Source: Diospyros lotus (taxonomy: Eukaryota; Streptophyta; Magnoliopsida; Ericales; Ebenaceae). From it: DNA of 64,000 nucleotides. The notes beneath the pieces are model-generated. The model was not told where the DNA came from, searched no databases, and saw only the letters and a program-made list of their open reading frames with translations. The stretch is from NCBI RefSeq assembly GCF_014633365.1, contig NC_068343.1, positions 32,147,307-32,211,306 of the forward strand, written 5' to 3'. The translations under genes and the position numbers were made by a program. Below are positions 24,491 through 35,313 of the stretch, in pieces (positions within the stretch are counted from its first letter, which is position 1; each line of letters begins with the position of its first letter).

Positions 24491-25052
24491 ATTTGAAATT
24501 TTGGGAAAAACCATCCGAATGTTAGGAAGGACATTCGGATATGAGAGAAGTTATTCGGATATAAAACATGTCATCCGAATACACTAGCACTTCATAACAC
24601 GAGCTATTTGGATATGCTGAGATGTATTAGGATATAATTTAGGTCACCTGGATATCTCACTAAGGCATTCGGATGCTACAGGAGCCTATTCAGATATGAA
24701 GTTTCAAAACTTTTGAGAGGTATCCGAATACAAAACAAGGCATCTGGATATGCTGGATCTATCCAGATAGAAAGAAAGGGCATCCGGATATGATAGAAGA
24801 TATCTAGATATTAAAATTGACATGTCTAGATGTATGAAGAAGCCATTTGGATATCACTCAGATATCATGCTAGACACATCCAGATACGACCTAAGACTTC
24901 TGGATATTACTCATAAACATTGCTGGACACATCCGGATACAAAAACAAGGCATCCGGATATAACTAAGCCATTCGGATATGAATAAGAGCTATCTAGATG
25001 TCACTCACAAACTTTGATAAATCTATCCGGATATGAGGGAACCTATCCGAAT
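24491..25052. repeat. Phased palindrome array, core ATCCGGAT
   Basis: I count about 26 sites, from 24491 to 25045. The gaps are 22,20,20,20,33,20,20,21,21,34,20,19,21,20,22,21,11,22,19,34,21,19,21,33,20. Variants include ATCCGAAT, ATTCGGAT, ATCTAGAT and ATCCAGAT. Spacers vary. This is the longest and most regular array in the window. Confidence 0.95.
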
Positions 25053-25453
25053 ATCTGTAAATAATAAACCCAGAAATGAACGCTCATAGAGACTAAAACT
25101 TGATTCAATTCTTAACATAACTACACCATTCTGAAATAAATTTTGGGAAAACAAATCCCAATTGACTTGAAATAACATCAAGGATGATTCAACGATGATA
25201 TTTGGAAGAATCGCTGTAAAGAGAATCATGTATGAACTGCCCACATATACACTGTATATGCATATATATATATACACATATCTGTAAAAAATTGAAACTC
25301 AACAAGAGGTCTTGAATAATCTGAAAACACTGATATGAACCTGTAAATGTAGGATTTACAGGGAAGATATTTGCCTTGATAATTCTAATCGACTCAAATG
25401 ATTCAATAAGAATCTCCTTTACTAAAGCATTGCTACTTCTTCTTGGCTATCTA

Positions 25454-25472
25454 TTCTTCACAACGTGAAGAA
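25454..25472 (-). promoter_or_regulatory. Conserved start-site hairpin in solo LTR B
   Basis: Perfect 8-bp stem TTCTTCAC/GTGAAGAA with an AAC loop, at the position equivalent to the hairpins in A and C. Confidence 0.75.
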
Positions 25473-25885
25473 AGCTAAGGCTTATGAGACTTGTATACAC
25501 ACATAAGAAGCCTTAGAAGCCCATCTCCTTCTCCTACTATAACTTGGAGACCTTATTCTTAATTAATTTAGATAATTTCCACTTAATCCTTCTCACACAT
25601 GGATTCTCAATCTTCTTTAAATACTTAATATCATATAAATAATTAATTCCTATTAAAATAAATTATTATTAAAACTATATAATTACTTTCATGCCCTTGC
25701 ATTTAATTTCAAAATAATTAAATGCCACTAAATGCTATCATTTTCTTTTAAAAAGTCTCTAAATTGTCATATTAAATAATTAATTACCAAATTCTTTTAA
25801 CTCAATAATTAAATAATTCTAAATAAATTATGGGCCCTCTAACAGGTCGTTACATTAAGTTTCTCCAAATTGCATCTAGGCCCCA

Positions 25886-26140
25886 CCATTAACTCTTAAT
25901 GAGACTTTCATTATCTCATGATGAAATTGAGACCCCTGTTAACTCTTAATGGCATGCTCGTCAACTCTTGACAGCTACTCTAACTAATTCCAAATTCGAT
26001 CCTTTAACTCTTAACGACATGCTTGTCAACTCTTGATAGTTATTCCAATTAATTCTGAACCTGATCCGTTAACTTTTAATGGTGTCATCATTAACCATTA
26101 ATGATGATCATTAATCATTAATGATGATCATTAATCATAG
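25886..26140. repeat. Palindrome array, GTCAACTCTTGAC / TTAACTCTTAA type
   Basis: Sites start near 25889, 25911, 25939, 25961, 26004, 26026, 26069, 26091, 26111 and 26131. Gaps are 22,28,22,43,22,43,22,20,20. Arms alternate between TTAA...TTAA and TCAA...TTGA forms around a CTC centre, so complementarity is mostly kept while the word changes. The array ends in a short ATTAATGATGATC tandem. It lies in U3 of the copia-2 left LTR. Confidence 0.8.
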
Positions 26141-27226
26141 CTTTAAAGTCGCTTAGTCAACCACACTTGGATATGCGTGCGACCTTCTGGCTTCACCACT
26201 AAATAGAAATCAGGATGCTGACCAACCACCTTGGTCTACAGCGAGGATCCCTCCATCTCCTTGAAGTACCCCGAAAAACCTTAGTGACAATTAGCATTAT
26301 GTCAGGGTGATCCTACTAGTAATGAAGTCAAACTTCAATGAGAACCTATATATGCCAATCCTTCCATCAATTAACTTCCCGATCGAGTGAGAATCATAGA
26401 GTGATAAAACTCACTAACTCGATAACTATATATGCCAAGATCTAGCATGGTGTGATCGAGATAACACATTGAAACTTCTTCCGACATTGGAAACACTTTC
26501 CAATCAAGTGTACTTTGGCCAGAGATTCATACAACCACAACAACCATTGATCGCATAGGATGTTTACCTCGCTGTGGAGGTCGACGAATCCCATTAGCAA
26601 CCACCTGCCTCCATATGCCACTACACAGAGACCACACAGTGCATCTCCTCATACGGTAACCGGACAGCTTTTAGTAAAGGCAAATCTCAGGCACCGACAT
26701 ACAAGACAACTGTGTTACCTCCGGTCTAAGGACCAATAACACAATCAAGTGCTTGTAATAGATCAAAGATCCTCTTAGCCATTTGATATGTCACATTCGT
26801 CACATTCAGTAGATGTTCCCCTAACATTTACCCACATGTCTACTATATCCATCTCATGGATTATAGTATGTGACTCACTATCCTTTATCATTAGTATCTC
26901 ATACTAATCAAAGGTAGTAACCCATGTGCTAGTTTGTAATTGATTACTCATAGCTCACTTTTGAGAAATCTAAGGACTGAGAATCTATACTTTAAGAAAT
27001 CCTTAGTTCGATAATCTTTGTCACATATCCTTAACACTTAAGAGTAAGACCATTAACTGGAAATCTATAGGCTCATTCATATATGATGATTGGAGAGGTA
27101 TGAATGAAAATATGACCTTAAAATATGAAAACATATTTATTTATATTTGCAAGATTTATATCATTAGCCCTTAATTGTCATTGCTAGATGTAATCCAAAT
27201 CTAGCATTAGGGCACCAACACTAACA

Positions 27227-27243
27227 ATCTTCCACTTACACTA
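27227..27243 (-). promoter_or_regulatory. Copia-2 polypurine tract
   Basis: On the minus strand AGTGTAAGTGGAAGAT directly precedes the LTR tip TGTTAG. The same GCAAGTGGAAGAT tract precedes the copia-1 right LTR at 57181. It primes plus-strand DNA synthesis and fixes element orientation. Confidence 0.8.
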
Positions 27244-27415
27244 ATGCTAATTTAACAATCCACAGGTCTTCATTACATCGTCGCTTGGTATCTGATACCC
27301 ATCTTCCAAAGATGACGATTAAGATGACATTGCGATAGTGCTTTAATCAGTGGTTCACAACATTCTCTAATGATGTGATCCTTTGCAGCTGCACGTCTCC
27401 ACGTGCTATGATATC

Positions 27416-28480
27416 TTAGATAAAAAAGAAATTGTACTCAATGTGTTTGGAATCATGGTCAGACCTGGGCTCCCTTGCCTGCGCAATGGCTCCATTTTCG
27501 TTGCAATATAGAGATATTGGCAACTCAATGGACGGGACCACTTTAAGTTCAACATGGAACTTCCTCATCCAAGCAACATCCATTGCAACATCGCATACCG
27601 CAACATATTCAGCTTCTGTAGTGGAGTTTACAGTCACTTCTAGCTTGGAACTTTTCTGGCTAACTGCTCCTCCATTGTAGACAAAACACAAACCCAGATG
27701 AAAGACATTCTGTCATCCATTGTCAGATTAAAAATCTGAATCTGTGAACCTGTCAACACAGAGTTCGCCTTTTCCATATATCAACAACAAATTCTTAGTG
27801 CTTCTCAAGTACTTAAGGATACATTTTATTGATGTCCAGTGTTCTAAACCTGGATTGGACTGATATCTGCTTGTGACTCTCACAATATGTGATATCAGGT
27901 CTTGTATATAGCTTGGCATACATAAGACTCCCATAACCAAAGGATAAGGGACCTTTGTTTCTTTTGGGTGTCTTAGGAGACATCCCTTTGGAGAGATGAA
28001 TTTCACACTTGAAAAAGTCTAAGACCCTTCTTGGAATTCTCCATGCTAAACCCTTTAGCATCTTTCTATGTATAGACTCTGGGAAAGACCTATCAATCTC
28101 CTTGTTTTATCTACATAGATGCAGACTCCTAAGATATAGGTCACATCTCCTAGATCCTTTATGGAGAATTTATTGGACAAACAAAGTTTTATTAACATCA
28201 ACATGCCAATGCCATTCCCATTAAGAGGATGTCATCCACATACAAGACTAGGGAAGCTCACGCACTCCCACTAACTTCCTTGTATTTACAAGGTTCATTC
28301 GGATTTCTAATGAAATCAAACTCTTTGATCTCTCTGTTAAAATGAATGTTCCAAAATCTTGAGGCTTGCTTAAGACCATCAATGGATCTCTTAAGCTTTC
28401 AAACTTGATTAGCGTTGGAAGGCTCAAAAGTAGGAAGCAATCCCATGAATATATCTTCCTCAAGACAACCATTCAGGAAT
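27416..28480 (-). pseudogene. Copia-2 reverse transcriptase and RNase H remnant
   Basis: From high to low coordinate the minus strand reads NGCLEEDIF, SIDGLKQASRFWN and LVLYVDDILLMG (catalytic YVDD kept, about 28225). The next recognisable blocks are KCEIHLSKGMSPKTP, SYIQDLISHIVRVTSRYQSNPG and a RNase H segment with KLEVTVNSTTEAEYVA and CNENGAIAQAREPRS (27416-27691). These are Ty1/copia domains in normal order. Frameshifts separate them and stops occur, so no single polyprotein is readable. RNase H is the least damaged part. Confidence 0.9.
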
Positions 28481-29149
28481 GTCATTATGACATTCATTTT
28501 CCAAATCTCATAGTGTGTGTAGCTATGGCTAGCAATACTCTAATGGATTTAAGCATAATGACTGACAAAAGAATGTCCTCTCATGGTCAATACCATGTCT
28601 CTATCATTATCCTTTCGCCACCATTCATGCTTTGAAGGGCCGCACCTTCCCATCAGAACCAATATTTCTCTCATAAATCCATTTGCATCCAATGGGAACC
28701 ATTCCCTTTGGTGGATCAACTAGAATTCAAAATTGGTTGGAATGCATAGATTCTATTTCAGATTGCATAACCTAATGCCATTTCGATGTCTAACATCATT
28801 CCTCCGTAGTTAGTAGGATTAACATCTTGATCACTATCTCCATACAGGAACGCTTCTTGTATCTCTTCCATGACAAAATATATTGTTCTAGAGGGTGAGA
28901 TACTCTACTATTTCTATGAGCCTCATGTGGAGTGACACTACTTGGACTGACTGACTATGGATTGATTTCTTGACTGGGCACAAATCAAAAAACTCAGAAG
29001 ACATCTATTTTGGATTTACTTTCTTTCTTATGCTTTCTTCTTGAAGAAACTCTTTTTCCAAAAACATAGGATTTTGGTTGATCAATACTCTTTGATCACT
29101 AGGAAAGCAAAACTAGTATCCCTTATCAGATTTGGACTCTAGCTTGTCT
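28481..29149 (-). pseudogene. Copia-2 IN-RT linker and RT N-terminal region, heavily decayed
   Basis: This stretch lies between the readable RT and integrase parts. I could not read a continuous frame. The plus-strand frame at 28366-28635 is antisense to RT and not a gene. Confidence 0.45.
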
Positions 29150-29655
29150 GTCTTGAGCTTCTCAAAGAAAACGGGACAACACCCAGCTCTTAACCTCCTT
29201 AAGACTAGGTGGTTTCCCATACCATATCACATATGGATTACTCTCGACAGGCTTGCTTGGAGCCCTATTAAGGTGACATATGGCGATGCATAATGCATAA
29301 CTCCATAGCAATAATGATGATCATTGATCGTACCATGTCCAACATGGTATGGTTTCTTTTCTTAGAAACACCATTTAACTATGAAGAAGAAGGAAGAGAT
29401 AATTGGGATATTATGGCACATGCTTTGAGGTAGTCATTAAACTCTATACTTAAGTATTCCCTACTTCAATCTCATCGATGAATTTTAATACTCTTTCCAG
29501 TTTGTTTCTCTACTTCAGTCTTAAACACTTTGATCTTTTCAAAAGTTTTAGACTAGTGCTTTAACAAATACACATAACCATACTAAGATAAGTCATTAGT
29601 AATGGTTATGAAGTAGTTGTAACCATCTCTTGCCATGATAAAGAATGGTTCACAA
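29150..29655 (-). pseudogene. Copia-2 integrase core remnant
   Basis: Minus-strand readings include MARDGYNYFITITNDLSWYGYVYLL and EVEKQTGKSIKILRSD (29640 to about 29450), then MLDMVRSM (about 29325) and SKPVESNPYVIWYGKPPSLKEV (about 29250-29190). These match the copia integrase core in order. The N-terminal HTDVCGP part is reduced to SICEPF next to an insertion at about 29656. The glutamate-bearing segment is unreadable. Confidence 0.8.
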
Positions 29656-31012
29656 ATACTGTTAAAAACCGTGATCATGTAGGCTTCGATTCCATCTGAT
29701 TTTGATCCGTAGAGATGCAAGTGCGATTTCCTCCAAGTCAATCCACACGATCGATCCTTCTAGTTCGTCTTTGGTCGTGCTAACAACCCTAGACTGCTTT
29801 GAGAGAATCCAAAATTACCTCATCCATTTTTAGCTTCTTAAGTGGCATTTAAATAGAGTTCAAGAACCCTAATCATGCCATAGAAAACCCTAAACACTTT
29901 AAGCCCGACCCTTAATCACATTGAGCCGGCTCTCTCCTTTTTTAATTGTGGAATGAGCTCGATCTAAGTGTGTGACCCCTTAAGTCCACCATTAGACTAG
30001 ATGTAGGGCCAATTATATTGGGTTATATTAGGGACCAACTTATTGGATTAATTAAACACATCTCATGGGCTTCTTAATTAAACTCTTTAATTAATAGTTT
30101 TAGAATTAATCAAATTAATTCTAAAACCCTACATATCATGGTTAACGTTTAGTAACATGCCATGAATACCTAGCCAATGATGAAAAAAACATGGACCTTT
30201 TCAATTACAATTACCGCGCAGTAAAATCCTTTCATCAATTTATGTCCCGACTGAATTTAGGGTATGGTTTTATGACGAAACCCTAAGCATTCAATAACTA
30301 TGTATCCATTCCAGATTCATGACTTGATAGGTGAAATCAAAACACCTTTTTGATTTTCACCTCACCTTGGCCAAGGATTTCCTCAGTCATGAAACCATCG
30401 GAATACATAGGACATTATCTCATCTTGATGATAAGTGATGAATCATATTTCGACATTTACAAGCCTTCTATGTGATAAGGCCACGCCCAATGACAACTTG
30501 TTAATGACTCCATTAGAATCCAAAAAGCACCAAGGCATAACCAGTTAAATATAAGACTACCATGATGTCTCAAGTCTAAGAATCAATCTGCATATTGCAA
30601 CACAGGAATTCCAATTCGACATTAAATAATAACCATTAGGAATTCTGTAGCGGGTCAGTTCAGTGTACTTATTCTTATAATAAGCACCCATATATATGCA
30701 CTGGTGTCCTCACACCAATGTCCATGAAACAAGACATTCTCCTGATTGAGCATGCATCATATGTGCTAGTCTATTTGAGTTATTAGTATCCATTCCTAAT
30801 AACTCTATAACAAGGAACATTTAAGATCAAGGCCCATAAGGAATATGTTTCATGATCGTCATCTCTATGCACGACCATATTCCATGAGCCTATTTGATCT
30901 ATGGACTTTATCAAGTATGGATTGCAATAAATAATGACGACAACCATCAATGACAAATAAAACATAATGTCTTGCAATAACAATTGATTGAAGATAAAGA
31001 ATCCCAATGTCA
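29656..31012. mobile_element. LTR-like insert inside the copia-2 integrase
   Basis: The integrase reading stops at about 29656, and the preceding pre-integrase part of the same polyprotein resumes at about 31040. Some 1.36 kb of unrelated non-coding sequence lies between. It starts TGTTAAAAACC (29660) and has plausible ends TG...CA (31012), as for a solo LTR. However, the flanking five bases (AATAC, AGTAT) do not match, so exact ends are unresolved. Nothing in it looks like protein. Confidence 0.5.
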
Positions 31013-31039
31013 AGTATGATCAATTATATAAAATATAAT

Positions 31040-31635
31040 TGGCTTGGTCCAACCAAAGGTAACTTGGGCCATTTTTCTAAGAAGACAAGATTCATAAATT
31101 TGTCGTGGTTAACAACCTAATGGATCTCATAATCCTCCTTTCGGCTTATTTGATAGTACTCTTCTCATTGGTATAGCCTAGTATATAACACCATGAGTGT
31201 TTAAGGTCAATACCGTTATTATGAGAACGCTTGCCATTGTGACTAGATGTAACACTTACATCTCTCTGTATGACACTTTGGTGCAATTCTCATATGTAAA
31301 GACTATTTACCATAATGCTGATGCCAACAATTTCATTACTATAATGAGTATGGCATCCATTACTTGAGGAAGAAAGTTCACAACATCTTTTACAAGCTTT
31401 TGAATGTACAATACATTCTGAAATGTATTTGGTAATATAAAGAGTCCTTTTATATGCTTAGAATAAAGAGTAACAAAAAATGTCCCTATAGCTAATGGTT
31501 CTACAATAGCCCCATTTCTTACTGAGGACAATTCCCCGTTTCCCAAGCGACCACTCCTTTCTAGATCCTGCATGCAAAAACATATGTGTAAGGTCGCACC
31601 TTAATCAAGCATCCACTAGATGGGAGAATGATCAA
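31040..31635 (-). pseudogene. Copia-2 protease and pre-integrase remnant
   Basis: Near 31562-31625 the minus strand reads WMLD-stop-GATLHICF, the copia protease active-site region (normally WxLDSGATxH) with a stop at the serine position. It continues SSVRNGAIVEPLAIGTF...GLFILPNTFQNVLYI (31307-31573), the usual protease C-terminal stretch. LGYTNEKST (about 31190) matches the pre-integrase LGHxN motif with the histidine changed to tyrosine. The region is inactive by its stop codons. Confidence 0.8.
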
Positions 31636-31639
31636 TCTC

Positions 31640-32360
31640 ATTGATTATCCTAATGACAAAGGAATAAGATATACCTGAACCTTGGATCTTTGAATGCTTG
31701 GCCCTCAATCTGGAGAGATATATTGGGCAGATGTTCTTCCAATGTCCATCTTGATGGCAATGGAAACACTTTCCTTTAAATCCTTTAAATCCCTTAAATC
31801 CCTTAGTCTTGGAGATCTCCTTATGTAGGGCTAACTTCTAAATCTTAAAAGAACTCCTCTTTCTCTCAAAAGCATTAGAACACCTTATCTGCCTTTTCCA
31901 TTCATTTCGGCCTACGCTATTGTTAAACTCTTTAACAACTTAGAAAGTGTGCACACAACATTGTTCATTTGATGCTTCAAAATGAACGAGGTAAATGAAT
32001 TCAAAAGTAATTGGAGAATGAGGTCTATTTGTAGATTAACATTCATGCAGGATCCTAATGAGTCCAATTGATCAATCATGTTGATCATCCTAAGGTCATG
32101 GTCCTCTACATTCATGCCTTCTGCCATTCTAGACTTGAATAGTTTCCTAGATATCTCATATCTAGCTACTTCTTCATTCTTTCTCCCTCATTTGCTCCCA
32201 TTGGCCACACTCTCCCTTATAAGTGTCTATGGACACTAAGGTAAGGACAGACCTCTCCAATGACTTATCATTATGCTCCTTACTCAAATCAACTTTTGAT
32301 TCACTTAGCCAATCCATATAGTTGGGTCCAATTAAAATGACTTTGTCTAATATGAGCGAG
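31640..32360 (-). pseudogene. Copia-2 gag remnant with zinc knuckle
   Basis: The minus strand carries GPNYMDWLS near 32325, the usual start of this gag family, and then DLRMINMIDQLDSLGSCMNVNLQIDLILQ (31912-32127). A CCHC knuckle, CFHCHQDGHWKNIC, is intact at 31727-31769. The gag core pattern (LIDQL, IDLILQSLP) is recognisable though frames shift. It would have formed the virus-like particle shell. Confidence 0.85.
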
Positions 32361-32577
32361 ATTGCATTTGAAAAGTTTTACCTTAATTAAATTGTTGCAA
32401 AAAAAAAAAATGATTATTAGTTTGATTTATCTTGCATAAACCATTTAGTTTCATTCTCAAACTAAACAATACCTCCAACTCAATTTTTCGAATCCCACAC
32501 TTCCCAAAGTGGAAAACGCAAATCCTTTGAAGGAACTTGTGGCGGGTGATCGAGTTCTCTCCTACATGAATACCCCT

Positions 32578-32893
32578 CAACGCTTTGGTGATATGTTGGG
32601 ATACCCATATATTCGAGTAGACAACACTTGCCCATCACATCTCATGTGAGGTTCAATTCACTAACCCATATGCCACCTATTCCTTAACGCTTTGGTGGTA
32701 TGTTGGAGAGTGACATACATAAACAAGACCCATTGTCTCAACCAGCGATCCACTTGAAACGTCTATGACCTGAACGCTTTGGTGGTATGTTGGTCATATC
32801 CGTGTGGGGTAACCAACAACATTTCATGCTTAGATAGGAAATTTAATCAACCTTTATGGAATGCACCCTCAACGCTTTGGTGGTATGTTAGGC
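32578..32893. repeat. Four spaced copies of CGCTTTGGTGGTATGTT in the copia-2 leader
   Basis: Near-identical words at about 32579, 32687, 32773 and 32871 (gaps 108, 86 and 98 bp). The first has GTGATATG in place of GTGGTATG. The sequences between them differ more than the words do. They lie in the untranslated leader, just upstream of gag on the minus strand. Confidence 0.9.
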
Positions 32894-33002
32894 ACACCCC
32901 ACTTGGGCGACAAATTCCTACGACAGTGGAGGGTCATGATAAATCATATTTATTGTATCTAATATTTCGCACGTTTGGGGAGATTTTGGTCTTTATCTTA
33001 AA

Positions 33003-33280
33003 GGTCTCACTTTGCACATGCATTTAAGTTTTCCCTTTACGTATCTTATTCATAAATAAACTCGTGCATCCAAAAATAAATTCATAAAATAAATACATAA
33101 TTTATTTTTGAGGTTACACTTTGAACATGCATTAAGTTTTCCCATTATGTATCTCATACATAACCTACTCATGCATTCAAAATAAATCCAATTTATTTTG
33201 GAGGTTTCACTTTGTACATGCATTTAAGTTTTCCTTTTATGTATCTGATAAATAATAAACTCATGCATACATACAAAGTA
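33003..33280. repeat. Three-copy tandem repeat, about 95-105 bp, in the copia-2 leader
   Basis: Units starting near 33003, 33110 and 33203 share CACTTTG(C/A/T)ACATGCATT, AAGTTTTCC, GTATCT and AACTC(A/G)TGCAT. Each unit ends in an AAATTTATTTT-like stretch. Confidence 0.85.
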
Positions 33281-33599
33281 GGATGATCATGGACTTTATG
33301 CTCATTAATTAAATCTGAGCCTCTAGACTTAATTAATGGCATTAATAGAGACAAACAGTCCACTCACATCTCATGTGCATGCCACATATCCCATATGGAC
33401 AACAATCTCTTGGCCTTCTTGCTCCTTGGTGGTCACCAGCGCTTGATGCCTTTATCTTCATTTTACATAGAGAAATCTATATCATAAAACAAGATCGTTT
33501 TTGAAAATGTCTCAATGGGAGACATTTCAATGGTTGAGATCAATTTCTCATGGATTGAAGGCTGGGATTAAAAATTCCCGCCCATGGACAGCGCAACCA

Positions 33600-33805
33600 T
33601 CTTCCTTCCAAACACACCCACAACACAACCATCTTTCATATACTCACACAACCACATATATATATATCTATATACACATAGGCCATCTTTCATATGCACG
33701 CAACCATCTTTCATATGCACACAACCATCTTTCATATGCACACATGCACATATATATATATATATCTATATACACACTCACATATATATATCTATATACA
33801 CACGG
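33600..33805. repeat. Tandem CAACCATCTTTCATATGCAC repeat plus TA/CA microsatellite
   Basis: Three or four copies of a 21-bp word (33696-33746, with a degenerate copy upstream) are followed by alternating TA and CA tracts to about 33802. All overlapping frames here are low-complexity translations. Confidence 0.85.
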
Positions 33806-35313
33806 AACCAACGATCGGGCCGAACCAACGGCAAGGGCGGCCGTGCAACAGCGGTGGCCGGTTATGGAGGCTGATCGGGGTCTCAACAGAGGTGGAAGGT
33901 GGTCGCGATGAAGTGGCTAGGAGCGTCGGTGGTCGGCGATGGCTGAAGCAGCTGCGGTGGTCGATGGCTGGAGACACAGGGGACCAGCTGCAGTGGCTCG
34001 CGGCAGTCAAAGGCGGCTGGCGATGGTGAGACTGGCTGCAACGGTGGTCGGAGGAGGCTCAAACGACGCTGATCAGCGGCGGCTCTACGCGCAGGCGGGC
34101 TGTGCGCATGAAGAAGAAGAGGAAGGAAGAAAAAATAAAATAATAAAATAAAGAAAAATATCAAACTTAGTCTTTAAGTGAAAAAAAAGTAACGACAATT
34201 AATAATTTAAAAGGAAAAATAGAAAAAAAATAAGTACATAACCTAAGCACAATTCAATTTATTTTTAAGTAACAAAATCAAATTAATCTCAAATTTATCT
34301 TTAATTGCGAAAGTAAAGTAATTTTAACTTTAAAAATTAGAACACAACTATAGTGTTTTAAAATTCAATCAAAAACTATATTAAATAAGAAAACAAGAAA
34401 TTTTAAGGAATTATTATTTAAAATGTCAATAAAAAAACCATGTTTACTAAGACAAAAATAAGAGAACTTAACAAAGTTAATTCTTTAAAAATTATCTTAC
34501 TACCAAAATTCAAAAATGAAATGGATTTTGTTGTGTTATGGACAAATTGATTTTTGTACTTTTTTTTGAATAAATTGAGATTTTGTTTAGGTTTAAGGTC
34601 TGTTTAAAGTTAGTGGTTATACTTTTTTATTTTTTTTATCTATTTTTCCTTCCCAAATTATCAAGTGGTACAAATTTCTTTTACTTAGACGTAGGTTTGG
34701 TATTTTAATTGTCAATGATTTGTAATAATAGAATTATATGTAATTATTTAAAATTAATCAAAATCATTATAATCATTTTCTTTTTTTATTGCGTAAATTT
34801 AATTTTGTTTATTCAAAAATGATATTTAAATTAAATTATCGATAAAAATAAAATTATAAAAAAAATGATATTTAAATTAATTTTGTGTATTGAAACTATT
34901 TGACTTTCATCCAAAACATCAGCGCATGGTTATCACATGCAACACGGCATTGTATGATTTATGACATATAGGATTACCTGTTAGAACAACAGTACAAATA
35001 TGACTAATAATAGCAAACCCCCTGGAAATACTACAGACCCAACAAGCAAGCAACAATAACAAATTTGTATATTGACACACCCACAAAACTTCCCACACAA
35101 AAATAATTTAAAAATTAATTTGGGGCTCGAAGAGCGTGTCAGAGACTCAAAAATAGAATTAAGGCACACGGTGGCAGTCAAGAAGGCTTCGAACTAGCGG
35201 AAGTGCGTGCAAGTCGAGAATTGTTCGTTTCAAGACAAGTTCCTAGCCCTATCATCGTGTTCTTCAATCCCTATGCAAGTCTCTGTCGGTTAAAAATAAA
35301 TACGCGTGGTAAC

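Larger units (their letters stand above)
23471..25854 (-). mobile_element. Solo LTR B (gypsy-type), sister of A and C
   Basis: The element runs from TGTAACAGCCCC (23471) to AACAGGTCGTTACA (25854), 2384 bp, with the perfect duplication TTAAG at 23466-23470 and 25855-25859. It aligns with A throughout and with C in reverse orientation. It holds the AT(C/T)CGGAT array at 24491-25052 and a TTCTTCAC-AAC-GTGAAGAA hairpin (25454-25472) near the predicted transcript start. The 144-codon frame at 23812-24246 overlaps conserved LTR sequence and shows no domain. B sits inside a palindrome-array region of another element. Confidence 0.95.
23240..27226 (-). mobile_element. Copia-2 left (3') LTR, truncated and split by solo LTR B
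   Basis: Read on the minus strand, the LTR starts TGTTAGTGTTGGTGCCC (plus-strand end 27226), directly after the purine-rich primer. It is homologous to the right LTR (40565-44070) over 26212-27226 and again at about 23245-23335, where both read GCCTAATATGGACAAATGACCAC. About 490 bp present here between these blocks (counting without B) is missing from the right copy. That extra part carries two palindrome arrays. The U5 end is lost, and sequence left of 23240 does not match. Confidence 0.8.

Noticed and set aside
19571..25052. Palindromic repeats with variable spacers resemble a CRISPR array
   Set aside because: The context is eukaryotic LTRs, repeats are 8-10 bp and degenerate, gaps are only 10-12 bp of spacer, and no cas genes exist. 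The likeness is only in layout.
27432..27680. 82-codon plus-strand frame
   Set aside because: It is antisense to the copia-2 RNase H reading on the minus strand.
33501..34164. Six overlapping frames of 70-136 codons on both strands
   Set aside because: They translate TA/CA microsatellite and a GC-rich block inside a Helitron, giving low-complexity proteins on both strands at once.
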